Positions 10,901 through 23,142 of a stretch of 64,000 bases of DNA are shown here, one piece after another. The notes beneath the pieces are model-generated. The model saw nothing but the letters and a program-made list of their open reading frames with translations, ran no database searches and was not told where the DNA came from. Source of the DNA: Caenorhabditis remanei (taxonomy: Eukaryota > Nematoda > Chromadorea > Rhabditida > Rhabditidae). The DNA is taken from NCBI RefSeq assembly GCF_010183535.1, contig NC_071333.1, forward strand, positions 9,360,587 to 9,424,586. Reading direction: 5' to 3'. How positions within the stretch are numbered: the first letter of the stretch is position 1; each line of letters opens with the position of its first letter. The translations under genes were made by a program, and so were the position numbers.

Positions 10901-12716
10901 TTGAGAAATCCTGAGATGGCCGCATTTTTTCGAGACTATGAAGCTGTGGTAAGATTTCAATGCATACATCATCTGCACACGAATGAATTTAGGGACTTCT
11001 ACACTGCGACAGGGCACTGACAGGTGGCAGAACAGAGGTTTTTCGACTATACGCCAACAATGAGGGTAAAACACTACGATATGCAGACGTTGTCAGGTGA
11101 TTTCCGACTCTACTTTCATCAAAAACTATAGCATTTTCAGTCTCTATCCTACGGTGATGAAACACGATCCATTTCCTATTGGTGCACCTGAAAATGTACC
11201 TAAAGGCTCCATGGAAGTACCAATGAGGAAACCAACCGATTTGACATTTCGAGGGTTTTTGAGCTGCAAAGTTTTACCACCACGGCATCTGAAGTTACCA
11301 GTGTTGCCAATCAAGGACAACGGAAAGCTCTTGTTTGGTCTTTGTAAAAGTTTGTCACGGCAAAAGTCCACATAGAAACCTCTTCAGTTTTTCAGAATGC
11401 TGTAGAGACTCAAATCAACATGATTGTGAACACTCGGACAATGATCGTTCGTTCAGCGGAACGTTTACTACAGTGGAACTCCAGAAAGCATTGAGCTTAG
11501 GCTACGAAATTACAGAAGTGTTCCATGTGAAGACAGGTATTTGGGGGATTCATGTAATTTTATTTTTGCAGGGTGTCAAGTATGAAAACTGGGTGCAAAA
11601 CGATGAAAGTGGTCGTGGAGGACTATTCACCTCGTACATCAACCAAATGATGGAGGAAAAAATTGTGAGTGAGACTGTGCTGGGTGCCTAATTTATTCAA
11701 CCATTTTCAGTATAGCACAGGATGGCCAGCAAATGTCAGCACAGATGCTCAAAAAGACGCGTACTGCAAAGCATACTTTGACAAGGAACAAATTCATCTC
11801 ACAGACTACTCACGATTTTCGAAAAATCCAGGAAAGAGAGCTGTTGCCAAATTGATGTTGAACTCACTGGTATGGCTTCAATGTTCTCACTGTAGATAAA
11901 CCAATTTTTTCAGTGGGGCAAATTTGCACAGCGAGTGGATCGAGAAACGACTTGCATAGTGACAGACCCAACGGTTTTCTGGAACATTTTCTATGACACA
12001 ACAATCGTCATTTCGGATGTACTATGTGTGAATGATGCTCTGATCATCAAATACAGGAAACAGGCAGAAACTCTTGAGAGTTTCAAAACCAGTGCAATGC
12101 AACTTGCTGCACTCACTACGTCTTATGCTCGTCTTCGACTCTACCGCTTCATGGAGATGGTTGGTGCGGAAAACATCATGTACACAGGTATTTTCCAGTC
12201 AGTGGTCAATTTTTCGCACTCAAAATTTACAGATACGGATTCAATCATTTATGCTGTACCCGAAGGATCAAATGACCCCTTGCGTGGAGAAATCGGACCT
12301 TATCTCGGGCAGCTTACTGACGAATTGGATGGCACAATGACAGAATTTGTAACCCTAGGCCCCAAAACGTATTGCTACAAGGAGGTGTCAGCCGATGAAT
12401 CCCTGAAGGTGAGTGGTATAAACAAGTTTAATGCGATAGATTACCAAATTTTCAGGTTGTTCGAAAAGCAAAAGGCATCACAGTCAATTCCGTCGTCAAA
12501 AATCTAATGTCTTTCGATCTGATGAAAAACATGGTGGATGAAGTTCTGCAGGATGTATATCAACGAACCCGACTTCAATTTCCGCAACACGTCATGTATC
12601 GCGATGCATATCACCACGTGTACAGCAAAAAGATTTTCAAAAAATTCCAGTTCACCTTCAACAAGAGACGCATCGTCTCCGATGGATCTACACTCCCATA
12701 TGGATTTTGTGCCTGA
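7924..12716 (+). CDS. Maverick/Polinton family B DNA polymerase (left copy)
   Basis: Nineteen exons with 18 introns of 40-59 bases sum to 3963 coding bases, 1320 residues, with no stop or frame break. Exon ends fall at 7947, 8536, 8765, 9218, 9479, 9789, 10022, 10336, 10571, 10693, 10948, 11096, 11349, 11526, 11664, 11869, 12187, 12408 and 12716. The N-terminal 450 residues include two Cys-rich, zinc-finger-like stretches. Exonuclease motifs follow: FDIE (about 449), NASGYD (about 538) and YCYNDVYIL (about 670). Then come GCYWHAH (about 783), motif A DVVSLYPT (about 883), motif B KLMLNSLWG (about 1077), motif C YTDTDS (about 1173) and KTY (about 1208). All catalytic residues are present. Order and length fit Polinton protein-primed polymerases, which replicate the linear element from terminal-protein primers. 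An in-frame ATG at 7894 could lengthen the N terminus. Two introns use the weaker donors GTTTGT and GTTTGC. Confidence 0.92.
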
Positions 12717-13669
12717 AATTATGAAATTGTTGTTGCTCGCATATAAATAATTGTCATTGCTCACCTTAAACCTATAAAAAATTTTGAACCATGTACTTTT
12801 ACAAGTTTTCAGACAGAATTTGCTGTGACCAAGTTTGAGAGTGAAGTATATCTGTAGCCAAGTTTTGAGTCTGAAGTAGCCTTGATGGGACCAAATTTCA
12901 AACACAAAGTGTATTTGTGGGTAAATTTTCAAAATTCCATCATTCTGCGCAGCATTTGGAGACTGAAGTGCTTTTGCTATGATCAAATTTTCAAATTTAC
13001 ATCTTTCTGGGCCACATTTGGAGAATGAAGTGCTTTTGATATGACCAAATTTCCAAATTTACATTATTTTGTGCCCACTTTAAAGAGTGAAGCGCTTTTG
13101 ATATGAGCGAATTTCATATTCATATTCATATTCTTGTCACCAAATGTTCTGACTGAAGAGCTTCTGAAACCATGTTTTCAGACATATTTGGTTTTGTGAC
13201 TAAATTTCAGTCTGTAGTGTTACAATTTCAGAGAATGCCAATTTGTAACCGTTGCAAAAATCCACATCACGTAAAATAGTTTATGACGAAACAGCTGAGG
13301 AGCAACTCAGATAAAACTCAGTTAAGGTACAACAGTTTGCGAATCTCATTCCTGATGAAGTTGCATCAATCCTTGGAAATCCATGCTTATGTATCTCAAA
13401 AATTTACAAGCATTGCAACACAAAATAAGGAGAAATGCATTTTCTGTCCAAAAACTACAACTTTCCAGTCTCATTCCTAATGAAAGTGATGTCAGGCTCT
13501 GGGAAGTCGTGCTTATCGGGCTCAAAATATACAAAATCACAATGCAGATTAAGGAGAAATCCATTTACAGGCCAAAAAGTGGATGATTTCAACCAAAATT
13601 CTGTAAATGCAAACCATTTTGAGCCACTATAAGACCCAGAACTGGGAAATTGAGGGGTTTAAGTACACG
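12717..13669. other. Non-coding stretch with degenerate short repeats (left copy)
   Basis: No gene is seen downstream of the polymerase. At 12810-13200 a degenerate unit recurs (TTTGGAG-ATGAAGTGCTTTTG-TATGA-CAAATTT). At about 13345-13590 there are two diverged copies of a roughly 125-base unit beginning CTCATTCCT-ATGAA. The function is unknown; polymerase termination must occur here. Confidence 0.6.
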
Positions 13670-14656
13670 AGAGAAGTATGGGGGAATATGAGGCGAACGA
13701 ATTTTTGTAGTCGCTGCGTCTCTCGCTTGGAAGGGTCGGGGCTTATTCTCTGCCTCTCTCTCACTCACACACTCTCTCACTCTGTAGCCTATCCTTCGCG
13801 CCTGTCATTGATGAGGCGTCTATCCTTAATGAGGTCCTTAATGCTTATCCTTAATGAGGTGCCTATCCTTAATGTGGTACACATCCTCAGTGACGTGCGT
13901 AGTACACATACAGGCCTATCTCTACGCATATCCCACATTGGACTTTTTGGAAAATCAGTCAGAGTACCGGGTTGGGTATCGAACCTACCTTAGGCGATCG
14001 ACCGCACGTGTAACCTAGACCAAGGGGTGAGGTGATGTTTATATACCGAGCGCCCGCGCCCCCTTGAGCGCCCGGTGTGAGGAGCGAGGGGGTTGTCTCT
14101 GCGTCTCTCATGCCAAACACACCTCGAGAGACGCAGAGACAACCCCCTCGCTCCCCTCACCGGGCGCTCGAGGGGCCGCGGGCGCTCGGTATATAAACAT
14201 CACCTCACCCCTTGGTCTAGGTTACACAGTTAGCGCACCCGGTTGTGTGTTTAATCAGCGGTCGGTCGCCTCCGGCAGGTTCGACACCCAACCCGGTACT
14301 CTGACTGATTTTCCAAAAAGTCCAATGTGGGATATGCGTAGAGATAAGCTGGTATGTGTACCTCATTAAGGATACGCACGTCACTGAGGATGTGTACCTC
14401 ATTGAGGATAGGTACCTCATTAAGGATAGGCACCTCATTAAGGATAAGCACTAAGGACCTCATTAAGGATAGGCGCCTCATCAATGATAGGCGTGAAGGA
14501 TAGGCTTCAGAGTGAGAGAGTGTGTGAGTGAGAGAGACGCAGAGAATAAGCCCCGCCCCCTCCAAGCTACAAAGTGAGAGAGTGTGTGAGGTGGAGAGAC
14601 GCAGAGACATGACTACAAACTACAAAAGTTCGCCTTATATTCCCCCATACTTCTCT
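13670..14656. mobile_element. Central 987-base foldback with Maverick-like ends
   Basis: It begins AGAGAAGTATGGGGG and ends with the inverted complement. That is 14 of 15 bases like the outer Maverick terminus, and again AG...CT. Its own arms are imperfect: many substitutions and indels between 13690-14109 and 14126-14635, including a roughly 90-base excess on the right. Both arms have a CGCGTCTCT/AGAGACGC-type border, a series of CCTTAATGAGG or CCTCATTAAGG repeats, and a GC-rich GAGCGCCCG core around a 16-base loop at 14110-14125. The bases outside it are inverted copies (TACACG and CGTGTA), so no direct target duplication is visible, as expected if the outer arms were made by inverted duplication around it. 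Confidence 0.75.
14231..14288 (+). promoter_or_regulatory. tRNA-like A and B boxes (possible internal Pol III promoter)
   Basis: TAGCGCACCCGG at 14231-14242 resembles the A box, and GGTTCGACACC at 14278-14288 matches the B-box consensus GGTTCGANNCC. Spacing suits a tRNA-derived sequence. The paired arm (about 13960-14020) keeps a B-box-like complement but lacks a clear A box. No full cloverleaf was established. Confidence 0.35.
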
Positions 14657-15610
14657 CGTGTACTTAAACCCCTCAATTTCCCAGTTCTGGGTCTTATAGT
14701 GGCTCAAAATGGTTTGCATTTACAGAATTTTGGTTGAAATCATCCACTTTTTGGCCTGTAAATGGATTTCTCCTTAATCTGCATTGTGATTTTTGTATAT
14801 TTTGAGCCCGATAAGCACGACTTCCCAGAGCCTGACATCACTTTCATTAGGAATGAGACTGGAAAGTTGTAGTTTTTGGACAGAAAATGCATTTCTCCTT
14901 ATTTTGTGTTGCAATGCTTGTAAATTTTTGAGATACATAAGCATGGATTTCCAAGGATTGATGCAACTTCATCAGGAATGAGATTCGCAAACTGTTGTAC
15001 CTTAACTGAGTTTTATCTGAGTTGCTCCTCAGCTGTTTCGTCATAAACTATTTTACGTGATGTGGATTTTTGCAACGGTTACAAATTGGCATTCTCTGAA
15101 ATTGTAACACTACAGACTGAAATTTAGTCACAAAACCAAATATGTCTGAAAACATGGTTTCAGAAGCTCTTCAGTCAGAACATTTGGTGACAAGAATATG
15201 AATATGAATATGAAATTCGCTCATATCAAAAGCGCTTCACTCTTTAAAGTGGGCACAAAATAATGTAAATTTGGAAATTTGGTCATATCAAAAGCACTTC
15301 ATTCTCCAAATGTGGCCCAGAAAGATGTAAATTTGAAAATTTGATCATAGCAAAAGCACTTCAGTCTCCAAATGCTGCGCAGAATGATGGAATTTTGAAA
15401 ATTTACCCACAAATACACTTTGTGTTTGAAATTTGGTCCCATCAAGGCTACTTCAGACTCAAAACTTGGCTACAGATATACTTCACTCTCAAACTTGGTC
15501 ACAGCAAATTCTGTCTGAAAACTTGTAAAAGTACATGGTTCAAAATTTTTTATAGGTTTAAGGTGAGCAATGACAATTATTTATATGCGAGCAACAACAA
15601 TTTCATAATT
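14657..15610. other. Non-coding stretch with degenerate short repeats (right copy)
   Basis: Mirror of 12717-13669, with one extra T near 14790. No gene is seen. Confidence 0.6.
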
Positions 15611-18600
15611 TCAGGCACAAAATCCATATGGGAGTGTAGATCCATCGGAGACGATGCGTCTCTTGTTGAAGGTGAACTGGAATTTTTTGAAAATCTTTTT
15701 GCTGTACACGTGGTGATATGCATCGCGATACATGACGTGTTGCGGAAATTGAAGTCGGGTTCGTTGATATACATCCTGCAGAACTTCATCCACCATGTTT
15801 TTCATCAGATCGAAAGACATTAGATTTTTGACGACGGAATTGACTGTGATGCCTTTTGCTTTTCGAACAACCTGAAAATTTGGTAATCTATCGCATTAAA
15901 CTTGTTTATACCACTCACCTTCAGGGATTCATCGGCTGACACCTCCTTGTAGCAATACGTTTTGGGGCCTAGGGTTACAAATTCTGTCATTGTGCCATCC
16001 AATTCGTCAGTAAGCTGCCCGAGATAAGGTCCGATTTCTCCACGCAAGGGGTCATTTGATCCTTCGGGTACAGCATAAATGATTGAATCCGTATCTGTAA
16101 ATTTTGAGTGCGAAAAATTGACCACTGACTGGAAAATACCTGTGTACATGATGTTTTCCGCACCAACCATCTCCATGAAGCGGTAGAGTCGAAGACGAGC
16201 ATAAGACGTAGTGAGTGCAGCAAGTTGCATTGCACTGGTTTTGAAACTCTCAAGAGTTTCTGCCTGTTTCCTGTATTTGATGATCAGAGCATCATTCACA
16301 CATAGTACATCCGAAATGACGATTGTTGTGTCATAGAAAATGTTCCAGAAAACCGTTGGGTCTGTCACTATGCAAGTCGTTTCTCGATCCACTCGCTGTG
16401 CAAATTTGCCCCACTGAAAAAATTGGTTTATCTACAGTGAGAACATTGAAGCCATACCAGTGAGTTCAACATCAATTTGGCAACAGCTCTCTTTCCTGGA
16501 TTTTTCGAAAATCGTGAGTAGTCTGTGAGATGAATTTGTTCCTTGTCAAAGTATGCTTTGCAGTACGCGTCTTTTTGAGCATCTGTGCTGACATTTGCTG
16601 GCCATCCTGTGCTATACTGAAAATGGTTGAATAAATTAGGCACCCAGCACAGTCTCACTCACAATTTTTTCCTCCATCATTTGGTTGATGTACGAGGTGA
16701 ATAGTCCTCCACGACCACTTTCATCGTTTTGCACCCAGTTTTCATACTTGACACCCTGCAAAAATAAAATTACATGAATCCCCCAAATACCTGTCTTCAC
16801 ATGGAACACTTCTGTAATTTCGTAGCCTAAGCTCAATGCTTTCTGGAGTTCCACTGTAGTAAACGTTCCGCTGAACGAACGATCATTGTCCGAGTGTTCA
16901 CAATCATGTTGATTTGAGTCTCTACAGCATTCTGAAAAACTGAAGAGGTTTCTATGTGGACTTTTGCCGTGACAAACTTTTACAAAGACCAAACAAGAGC
17001 TTTCCGTTGTCCTTGATTGGCAACACTGGTAACTTCAGATGCCGTGGTGGTAAAACTTTGCAGCTCAAAAACCCTCGAAATGTCAAATCGGTTGGTTTCC
17101 TCATTGGTACTTCCATGGAGCCTTTAGGTACATTTTCAGGTGCACCAATAGGAAATGGATCGTGTTTCATCACCGTAGGATAGAGACTGAAAATGCTATA
17201 GTTTTTGATGAAAGTAGAGTCGGAAATCACCTGACAACGTCTGCATATCGTAGTGTTTTACCCTCATTGTTGGCGTATAGTCGAAAAACCTCTGTTCTGC
17301 CACCTGTCAGTGCCCTGTCGCAGTGTAGAAGTCCCTAAATTCATTCGTGTGCAGATGATGTATGCATTGAAATCTTACCACAGCTTCATAGTCTCGAAAA
17401 AATGCGGCCATCTCAGGATTTCTCAAAAGCTGCTTCTTCACTTCACATTCCCATACAACTTTGACTGGATGAAATTCACGTAGTGCATTCAAACGTTCCT
17501 CATCTTTCAGGCGAATTTCTTTGGCACTTTCACAACCTATCATGGATTCTTCTGAATAAGTGCACTCGTGTGCATGCCAGTAGCAGCCCTGCAATTGTGA
17601 TTATTTAGGAATCTCGTAGCTGTGTTAACTTACGAAAAACTCAACGATGAGTCCTTGAGGATATTTTGGACATGGATGTACAAAACCATCCACTCGGTAC
17701 CTCCCAATCTGAAAAATTTTGCATTATCGTCTGTGAGCCTGTGTGCTTCACTCACCTTTTCTTCACCATACGTGGTTGACATGTTCAGCTGCACATCCTC
17801 TTTCGAAGCGAACCACGCCAAATATTTTTGACTGACTTCTGATGCATTCATTGATACTGACGGTTTCACATCCAAGACAATCGGCTTTTCTGAATCCAAA
17901 TGATTTCGACGAAACACAAGAGCAGCTGCTGATGCCGCAGTCGTAGACTCCTGAAAGTGTTTGCGTGGTACAATTTTTACGGAAACTTACCTCCAGAAGA
18001 CAAACGTTGGTGATTTTTTCAAATTCCGTCTCGAAGAGTCCCATTGAAGTTGCCAGAATGTATACGTCGTTGTAGCAATACTTGAAAATCTCTTCGACAA
18101 AGTTGAAAATTTTGCCTTCAGCCCTTTGTGCACTCAAAAATGTTGAAAGTTGCTCTTTGACCACTGACGATTTGTTGTCCATCGCGTAGTGACAATCTTC
18201 AGGAAGCGGTCCCACATATGTGTAGTTTTCGGGTTTGATGAACAACACCGGAAAATCCCTGTAAATTTCAAGAATAACTTCACTCTGGTCTCACACTGTC
18301 ATACCCCTTGACGGAATCCACGTTGAACGTCTTTCCAAGTGAACTCAGACTCATTGACAGGTATCGAATTGAGTCAAGAAGTTTTACTCCGTTGTGTTCC
18401 ATGAAAATCAGTTTGGTTCCATCCATGACAAGTTTGGGTGAAGCTTTGTTGCTGGCAATCAAATTCTCAAGAATGAATTGACCATCGTACCTGAAATATA
18501 CCACATCTTTGTAATTATAACCAACATCAAGATTTACCCAGATGCATTGTGTGCCACAACAACAGCTCCTTGGTGGTGATCAGCAAACAGCCACTTTGTC

Positions 18601-20403
18601 ATCTCACTTCCAACATCCACATTTCGATTCTCGATGGTTATACATTCTATGACCTTCAATCGACCATCAGGTGCACATTTCGAGCATACCATGTTTCTTG
18701 CTTGTTCAATGTCATTTGGGATGAAGATTGCGCAGCCTGGGCAACAACGGAGAGCCACGAACAAGACGGGGTGTTGCTGTCCAGTTGATTCGTCGGCTCT
18801 GCTCTGAAATTTTTAGGGTGTGAACTTAATTTTGGTGATATGCAAACCTCAATGTCAAAATATACACGACGTCGTGTCAGCTTTTTCTCATTTTTCTTTG
18901 AAATGGGCATCAGGCAATTGTGCGGCGTAATTCTTTGGCAGTTGCAGCGATAACACCATTTCTGCCCGCACTTGTGTGGATTGCCTTTGTTCGTGTAGTA
19001 GACGTCCTCGCATTTCTCACACACTGTCGTATAATCACATCGACTTTTACCATTCTTTGGCCCTGAAAGAAGTGATGTTGAGCTGGAGCTTCCTAACCAA
19101 GCACCTACCTTTTTTGATATGATTTTCATAGCAGATTTGAGATTTGAACAACACGGTGCATGTCTTGCATCGAGTTGGTTGATCACTCTCTGTAACAGGA
19201 CAATTGCGTTGACCGCATAAGCGGTGAACCAGTGGACATTTATAGTGCTGTACGGTACTTTTATAGCGTCTATTGCAGAGAGCGCAATAGTACTCGGTCC
19301 TCAGTAGTGCACAAATACTTCTGACACCTCTATAGTGTCCATCGTCCAAGTACAAGACCAGCTGTTTTTTCTCGCCCACGTATGGTCCTGAGTAGTAGGG
19401 GATAGTTGAGTTCTTCACAAATACAATCAGTTGATGTGTTCCGGCAAAAACTGTGTTTTGAAATCGCTCAACATCCATCCTGCAGAAGTTTGATGATTTC
19501 GACACACCTGCTTTCTGTAAGTTTTCTGAAATTGAGTTGCTGAGTTTGCCCTGAATCTTACCTCTTTCATAGCTTTCACCGCTTCGTAAACTTCTTGGCA
19601 AATGTGTGGTCGCTTGAAAGTCTTTCTCAGTGCATTTCGATACTTGTTCTTGTTTTCCTGTGTTTTACAGTGTTTCCAATTGTGGTACATCAGGGCCTGG
19701 TACAATGCATGAACCAGACAATCTTCGATCACTGAAAACATGTCGATGATGATGATATTAACCTGAACAGCAATGTTCATAAAACTTTACCTTCGTTCGG
19801 CATGATGTTGGATCTGAGCTTTTTGACTTTTGGTAGTTCCTTCTTCATCTCAAGCTCCGTTTCGCTCGTTTTTCGTCGTTTTTCAAATACAGTGAGCTCC
19901 AGGATTTTGCCAGTGTCAAAGCGCCGTTTACCGCTACCAACTGGTGGATTGATGTATGTAAATCTGGCATTGATTTTTGGAGTTTCAAGTTCCAAGACAG
20001 ATTTGTTTGACTGTGACTGAAGAGCAAGAGTTTGAACAATGTGTTCAGCCTTGATCCGGTCAATCGGTTGATAGCACAAACCAACGCTTTCAGGAATCTC
20101 GCTTGATTCAAATACAATACCCACTTTTACACGGGGGTTTTTGAATGGGTCATAGCGATGAGCGAGCTCTATCAAAGTTTCAGCAAACATTTCAGGACCT
20201 CGTGGATGAGTAGTCATAGAATCAGGAAGTTCCAAGCCTAGGGTGCGTGAAATGATTCGCCCTTCAAAATGACCCTTGGGGGTCTTTTCGTGAACGTCCA
20301 AAACACGGATCTTTGCTCCACCAATTTGTTCCTGGTAAAAGTTGACGTTAATGACGACTTCAAAAACTTCTACACTTACCTCTTCAAAGTTTTCAACCAT
20401 CAT
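15611..20403 (-). CDS. Maverick/Polinton family B DNA polymerase (right copy)
   Basis: Exact mirror of the gene at 7924-12716: every exon ORF translates identically, so 19 exons and 1320 residues are preserved with all exonuclease and polymerase motifs. The two genes converge tail to tail on the central foldback, about 2.9 kb apart. Transcription running through the centre from either side would yield self-complementary RNA. With two identical copies, neither shows decay relative to the other. Confidence 0.92.
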
Positions 20404-20702
20404 GGTTGTAGATCTTCTTGAAAATCTAGACAACGACGGTATTGGTGTGGTTGATGATGTTGATGGAAATCAAGACAAAGTTGGAGTTGATGAGGATGAG
20501 AATCAAGACAAGGGAGGGATTGACGATGATGATGAAAATGATAAAGGTAAGCGTCAAAAGAATCAATGACGTTCACTTCGGAATGAAGTGTGATATGGTT
20601 TATGGTGTTGCACTGGTTGTCTTATATACCTCTTCATTCTCGTCTGTTGTGTTCAATTACTCCCCAGGATTTGTCGGTTTGCACTATAATTTGTCCTTAT
20701 AG
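20402..20702 (+). CDS. Small acidic ORF head-to-head with the polymerase (right copy)
   Basis: Mirror of 7625-7925; exons 20402-20546 and 20668-20702, 59 residues, rich in Asp, Asn and Gly. The start overlaps the polymerase start on the minus strand. Weakly supported, because it could be leader or antisense sequence. Confidence 0.35.
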
Positions 20703-20880
20703 CTCACATTTCTCCTTATTTCATTGAACCATCGGAGATTTGTTGAAAATGGGTGTGTTTGTGTCCCTATGTGATGACTCATTTCTATCTTTCCTCAGTG
20801 AAACATGGATGGTTTCCACAGAATATGTAGAATTCCTTGCTCTGTCGGCAAATCCCAATATATGCTGAACCTGGAAACAG

Positions 20881-20957
20881 TGAGTCATCATTGATGAGTC
20901 AACCTTGATGAGTCATCCTTGATGAGTCAACCTTGATGAGTCATCCTTGATGAGTCA
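20881..20957. promoter_or_regulatory. Six TGAGTCA sites at 14-base period (right copy)
   Basis: Mirror of 7370-7446, lying about 480-550 bases upstream of the right polymerase copy. Confidence 0.6.
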
Positions 20958-22156
20958 TCGCGAGAGGTAACTCTCAGGGTTTCAAATTTTCAATTCTGAT
21001 GAGTCATCAAAACCAATCGTTCTGCGTTACGATTGTTCTGTTTGGTGTCATTTCACTGTCTCTAACCGTTTTCATGTGCATAGTCTGATTTTCTGTTCTT
21101 GGAGAGAATGCTTCAGTTTTTCATGTTTCCGGGGTTTTCTCCCCTTGCTAAAACAACCCCCGAATTATTCACATTTCCAAATTTGTGAAGGTTCTCTTCG
21201 TGATCACACAGGATGCATTGCTCTGCACAATATTTCTATTCTTCGTTCAGTTCGTTAAGCGCTCATTCAGAAACAGAAAGGGAATCCGTGAACTCTTCGA
21301 TTCTTGAATTTATAATGCATTTTTCAGGACATCACTGTTTCCAACCGCGTTAGCTGCTGCTCTTGCAATTCAGCAAACGTTATTTCGATAGGCAAAATGT
21401 CTGCCTAATGCATGAGTATGATCAAGCACTGGTGATCCATTTTTGAGAACTGTCGTACACTCTCCTTCGTGACTTAGTTCCTTGGACTACATTGAAAAAC
21501 TGTGTGACCACTTCTGGCTTTCATTACTTCTCAACTCCTCTTGCTCCACGGCCTCATCGATCATCTCTCTGCCAAGTGTGGTGATCTCGTGGTTATCGTA
21601 GCTACTCATTCCGAAAACTGGCATTCAAAAGCCTGCCGTTAGTGATGAAATAAGCTCAGAATATGCATATCAACCTAGTTCCCAAGATCCAGTTGGAGTG
21701 GTGAGGATTACAAACACTTGACAGTTGAAAAATCCCCAAATTGTTCAGTTTCTTCAAACGGTCTGGATCAGTACTTTTATACATCCTCATCAACTCAAAA
21801 ACCTGAAAAGAAGCCTGAAGCCTACGTTTTCAACTTTGCTAAGAGTTCCATGCCTACCATCCACATTCAACCAAAACCTTAGTTTGCTTGCTCATTGTCC
21901 TTCAGTCGTCCACTTCGTGCAAAAATTTCTCCTGCTGGTGATTATTCATGCCTCACCTGAACCTCGGGGTATTGAATTTTTCGAGTTGACCTGTCCCTAT
22001 TTGTGGATGACTCATGTTTTTCAGACACCTATTTAAGTAATGTACTCATTACTTTCTCATTTGCACCCTCACTTTTCCGACTTTTATTCGCATCCCCTGT
22101 TATGCTTCCTCTCCTCAATAAATTATTCGCCCCAATTTTCTTATTATTTTTAGAGA
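20958..22156 (+). other. Probable decayed coding region of the Maverick (right copy)
   Basis: Mirror of 6171-7369. Open segments at about 21076-21258 and 21725-22036 do not connect into a gene. Another frame at about 21726-21881 and one at about 21500-21640 read more protein-like but end in stops. Confidence 0.3.
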
Positions 22157-22722
22157 ATGTCTGGTGTTCACCTCGATTATGGTACTCCTACTAAGCCCAA
22201 GATGAACGGTCAACGTGAGAAAGGTCCATGTTCTGAAGACGGCAAAGAGGCTAACCATGTACCGATGAAGAAGAAGAAGATTCCGAAAAAGAAGCTCGTT
22301 GTCCCTGAAGGTGAAAACCCTGGTGCTAAGCTTGTGAGTTGACCTTAATTTGTAGAAAACTCAAAATGAATCTGTTTATAGTGGTTGTATGAGAAGGCTG
22401 CTGAGTCCATTATTCCTACTGATTACCAAGCCAATGTTATGCCAGAACGTCTTTTCAAAGGTTTGGATCCACTTATTGTTCACATGTGTACTCCATGCAA
22501 GAAGTTCAACTCAACCCGCGAAACTGCCAAGATTGAAGATGGGATGATCCAGATTCGTGAGTTTACTTGTATCAAAATTTCAAAAGTTTCAATTTCCAAA
22601 TTTCAGCTCTCGCTCTATGCACCGTGTGTCGTTCTCATCTCATTGCCCAGAAAAACATGAAGTTTTTCCAGCACGATTGCCCATCACTCAAGAAGGAATT
22701 TACCGTAAATACTGTATTATAA
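22157..22722 (+). CDS. Basic Cys-containing Maverick protein, unrecognised (right copy)
   Basis: Mirror of 5605-6170; exons 22157-22333, 22382-22556 and 22607-22722, 155 residues. The stop codon at 22720-22722 lies within the MITE terminal repeat. The lysine-rich N terminus and CTPC, CTVC and HDC motifs are identical to the left copy. Confidence 0.6.
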
Positions 22723-22974
22723 CGGCATGCCGTTATATTTTTCAACTGCCTCCCAGAGAAATTTTGAGGTTTTAAAAACTCATTAAATTTAAACAAAAAA
22801 CCTTTTTTGGGCATTCTTTTCGTTGATCAAGACGTTATCAATCACGCTGCTTCTAATCAGAAACAATAAAAAACACCGGGATATTCATATTCATGAATTC
22901 TGAGTATTGATGGGGTGCCGTTATAATACAGGTGCCGTTCTATTACAGGTGCCGTTATAATACAGTATTTACGG
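22703..22974. mobile_element. MITE with TA duplication, right-arm copy
   Basis: Mirror of 5353-5624, with the same terminal repeats and TA flanks. Confidence 0.8.
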
Positions 22975-23142
22975 TAATCTGTGAATCTGATAATTTTTGT
23001 TCTTGTCCTATATCAATGCTTCTTGTGTACTTTGCTTACATCATCTTTGAAACAAAGGTGTTGGTTTGTGTTTTCCAAAATTATGAGAAATGAAAAAGTG
23101 GGACTGTTTGTCTTGTGTTGCATTGTTGATGTAGCATCCTCA

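Larger units (their letters stand above)
4522..13689 (+). repeat. Left arm of the giant inverted repeat
   Basis: About 9.17 kb, complementary to 14637-23804. The only differences I find are an 8 versus 7 G-run near 4532-4539 and one T in a run near 13537 (14790 on the right). Identity breaks abruptly at 13690, twenty bases inside the central foldback. Confidence 0.93.

Noticed and set aside
12504..12986. 160-residue minus-strand ORF over the polymerase 3' end
   Set aside because: It is antisense to the polymerase last exon, continues into degenerate repeats, and has no family features. The sense strand is clearly the gene.
13607..13993. 128-residue ORF in the central foldback
   Set aside because: It reads through low-complexity CCTTAATGAGG-type repeats, and its mirror partner is interrupted differently. 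No coding signal.
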